In this document: one piece after another, positions 63,486 through 64,000 of the stretch | How positions within the stretch are numbered: the first letter of the stretch is position 1 | How the letters are laid out: each line of letters opens with the position of its first letter | From: Natranaerovirga pectinivora | GTDB taxonomy: Bacteria > Bacillota > Clostridia > Lachnospirales > DSM-24629 | Direction of reading: 5' to 3' | Assembly (NCBI RefSeq): GCF_004342165.1 | Contig: NZ_SMAL01000001.1 | Coordinates: 1 to 64,000, forward strand | DNA: 64,000 bases | Notes under the pieces: model-generated | What the model was told of the DNA's origin: nothing | Databases searched by the model: none | What the model saw: the letters and a program-made list of their open reading frames with translations, nothing else | Position numbers and translations under genes: made by a program

Positions 63486-64000
63486 ATGGATAAAAATACT
63501 GCTCTAACAACACAAGAAGTTGCAGATATGCTTAAAATTGCAAAAAATACAGTTTATGAGTTAATAAAAAGAGGAGAGTTAAACTCTTATAGGGTTGGTA
63601 GAAAAGTACGAATAGAGTTAAAGGATGTTGAATCGTATATTTCAAATTCTAAGACTATAAAAGAACCTAATGAAACGGATGAAAATAATGAATTGCCAAC
63701 AGGGAATACATCATCTAAAGTGATTCATAACCCTTATGGAGGGTTGGTGATCTGTGGACAAGATTTAATTCTAGATATTTTATCAAATTACATTAAGGAA
63801 CATCCTAAAGGGGCACAAGCACTTAGAGCTTATATAGGGAGTTACAACAGTTTAACAGAACTTTACTATGGTAATGTCCAAGTGGCTACGGCTCACTTAT
63901 GGGATGGAGATACAGGGGAATATAATATTCCATATGTAAGAAGATTGTTGCCTGGTATTCCTGCAGTAATAATACACCTCACTTATAGAATGCAAGGGTT
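63486..64000 (+). CDS. HTH regulator with periplasmic-binding-like domain (partial, cut by window end)
   Basis: The reading frame stays open to the window end: 171 codons are visible. The N terminus is an excisionase-type helix-turn-helix (LTTQEVADMLKIAKNTVYEL then GELNSYRVGRKVRI, residues 7-50). A linker leads to a PBP-like domain that starts NPYGGLVICGQDLILDIL near residue 82, a family related to ModA-type binding proteins. The arrangement suggests a sensor of molybdate, molybdopterin or tungstate acting on the divergent modABC. The ATG at 63486 is 12 nt from GGAGG; the nearer ATG (63474) has no room. Confidence 0.8.
   Translation, partial: MDKNTALTTQEVADMLKIAKNTVYELIKRGELNSYRVGRKVRIELKDVESYISNSKTIKEPNETDENNELPTGNTSSKVIHNPYGGLVICGQDLILDILSNYIKEHPKGAQALRAYIGSYNSLTELYYGNVQVATAHLWDGDTGEYNIPYVRRLLPGIPAVIIHLTYRMQG

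Overview
The window is a stretch of chromosome from a low-GC, anaerobic Gram-positive bacterium, most likely a member of the Clostridia (Bacillota). The reasons are the strongly AT-rich DNA, AGGAGG-type ribosome binding sites, the [FeFe]-hydrogenase maturase HydF, DUF1292 and DUF1540 proteins, the single-chain PurL, and a molybdenum-hydroxylase purine cluster of the clostridial type. I cannot name a genus. No tRNA, rRNA, CRISPR array, transposase or phage gene is visible.

Layout. (1) 1-9.3 kb: DUF1292 and hydF on the minus strand, small proteins, then a complete spermidine operon (speD, arginine-type decarboxylase, speE, speB) with a large predicted three-helix RNA between its first two genes; then an FAD oxidoreductase and small proteins. 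(2) 9.3-23.5 kb: a MoxR/DUF58/transglutaminase operon, a YjiH-type membrane protein, a zinc-ribbon membrane protein, a LysR regulator divergent from purL, and a small array of DUF6199-like lipoproteins with decaying copies. (3) 23.5-26.7 kb: molybdenum cofactor genes mogA-moaA-moaC-MOSC-mocA-like. (4) 26.7-49.8 kb: a purine-degradation region. It holds ygeX, ygeY, a D-aminoacylase-like amidohydrolase, ssnA, a PreA-like protein, a three-subunit xanthine dehydrogenase, a BMP-type ABC importer, guanine deaminase, a xanthine permease, a second (fused) xanthine dehydrogenase, an XRE-cupin regulator, a molybdopterin-binding protein and XdhC. (5) 49.8-53.1 kb: TraX, a TspO-like protein, a potassium channel, two small proteins and LuxS. 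(6) 53.1-58.9 kb: a metal-uptake region with cbiM-cbiQ-cbiO, a G3E GTPase, a fusion of a degenerate G3E domain to a YraQ-type permease, and a DUF1980 protein. (7) 58.9-64 kb: an AnfO-like protein, a repeat protein with a cysteine tail, modCBA on the minus strand, and a divergent HTH plus periplasmic-binding-like regulator cut by the window end.

How it fits together. The modABC genes bring in molybdate. The moa/mog/moc genes build the cofactor, and the molybdopterin-binding protein and XdhC probably finish and insert it. Guanine deaminase and the two molybdenum hydroxylases then feed guanine, hypoxanthine and xanthine into a pathway that ends with YgeX, which makes pyruvate and ammonia from diaminopropionate. 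Both large hydroxylase subunits keep the Glu/Arg pair that binds purines in xanthine dehydrogenase.

The most striking unexplained pattern is regulatory. Four of these operons (moa, ygeX, xdh and AnfO-like) begin with a sigma-A-like promoter, then a short untranslated leader, then a strong hairpin with a T tract usually preceded by GCAAAG, and only then the gene. This looks like a shared attenuation control for molybdenum- or purine-linked operons. Other candidates for new biology are the three-helix RNA inside the spe operon, the AnfO-like/repeat-protein pair beside modABC, and the G3E-permease fusion.
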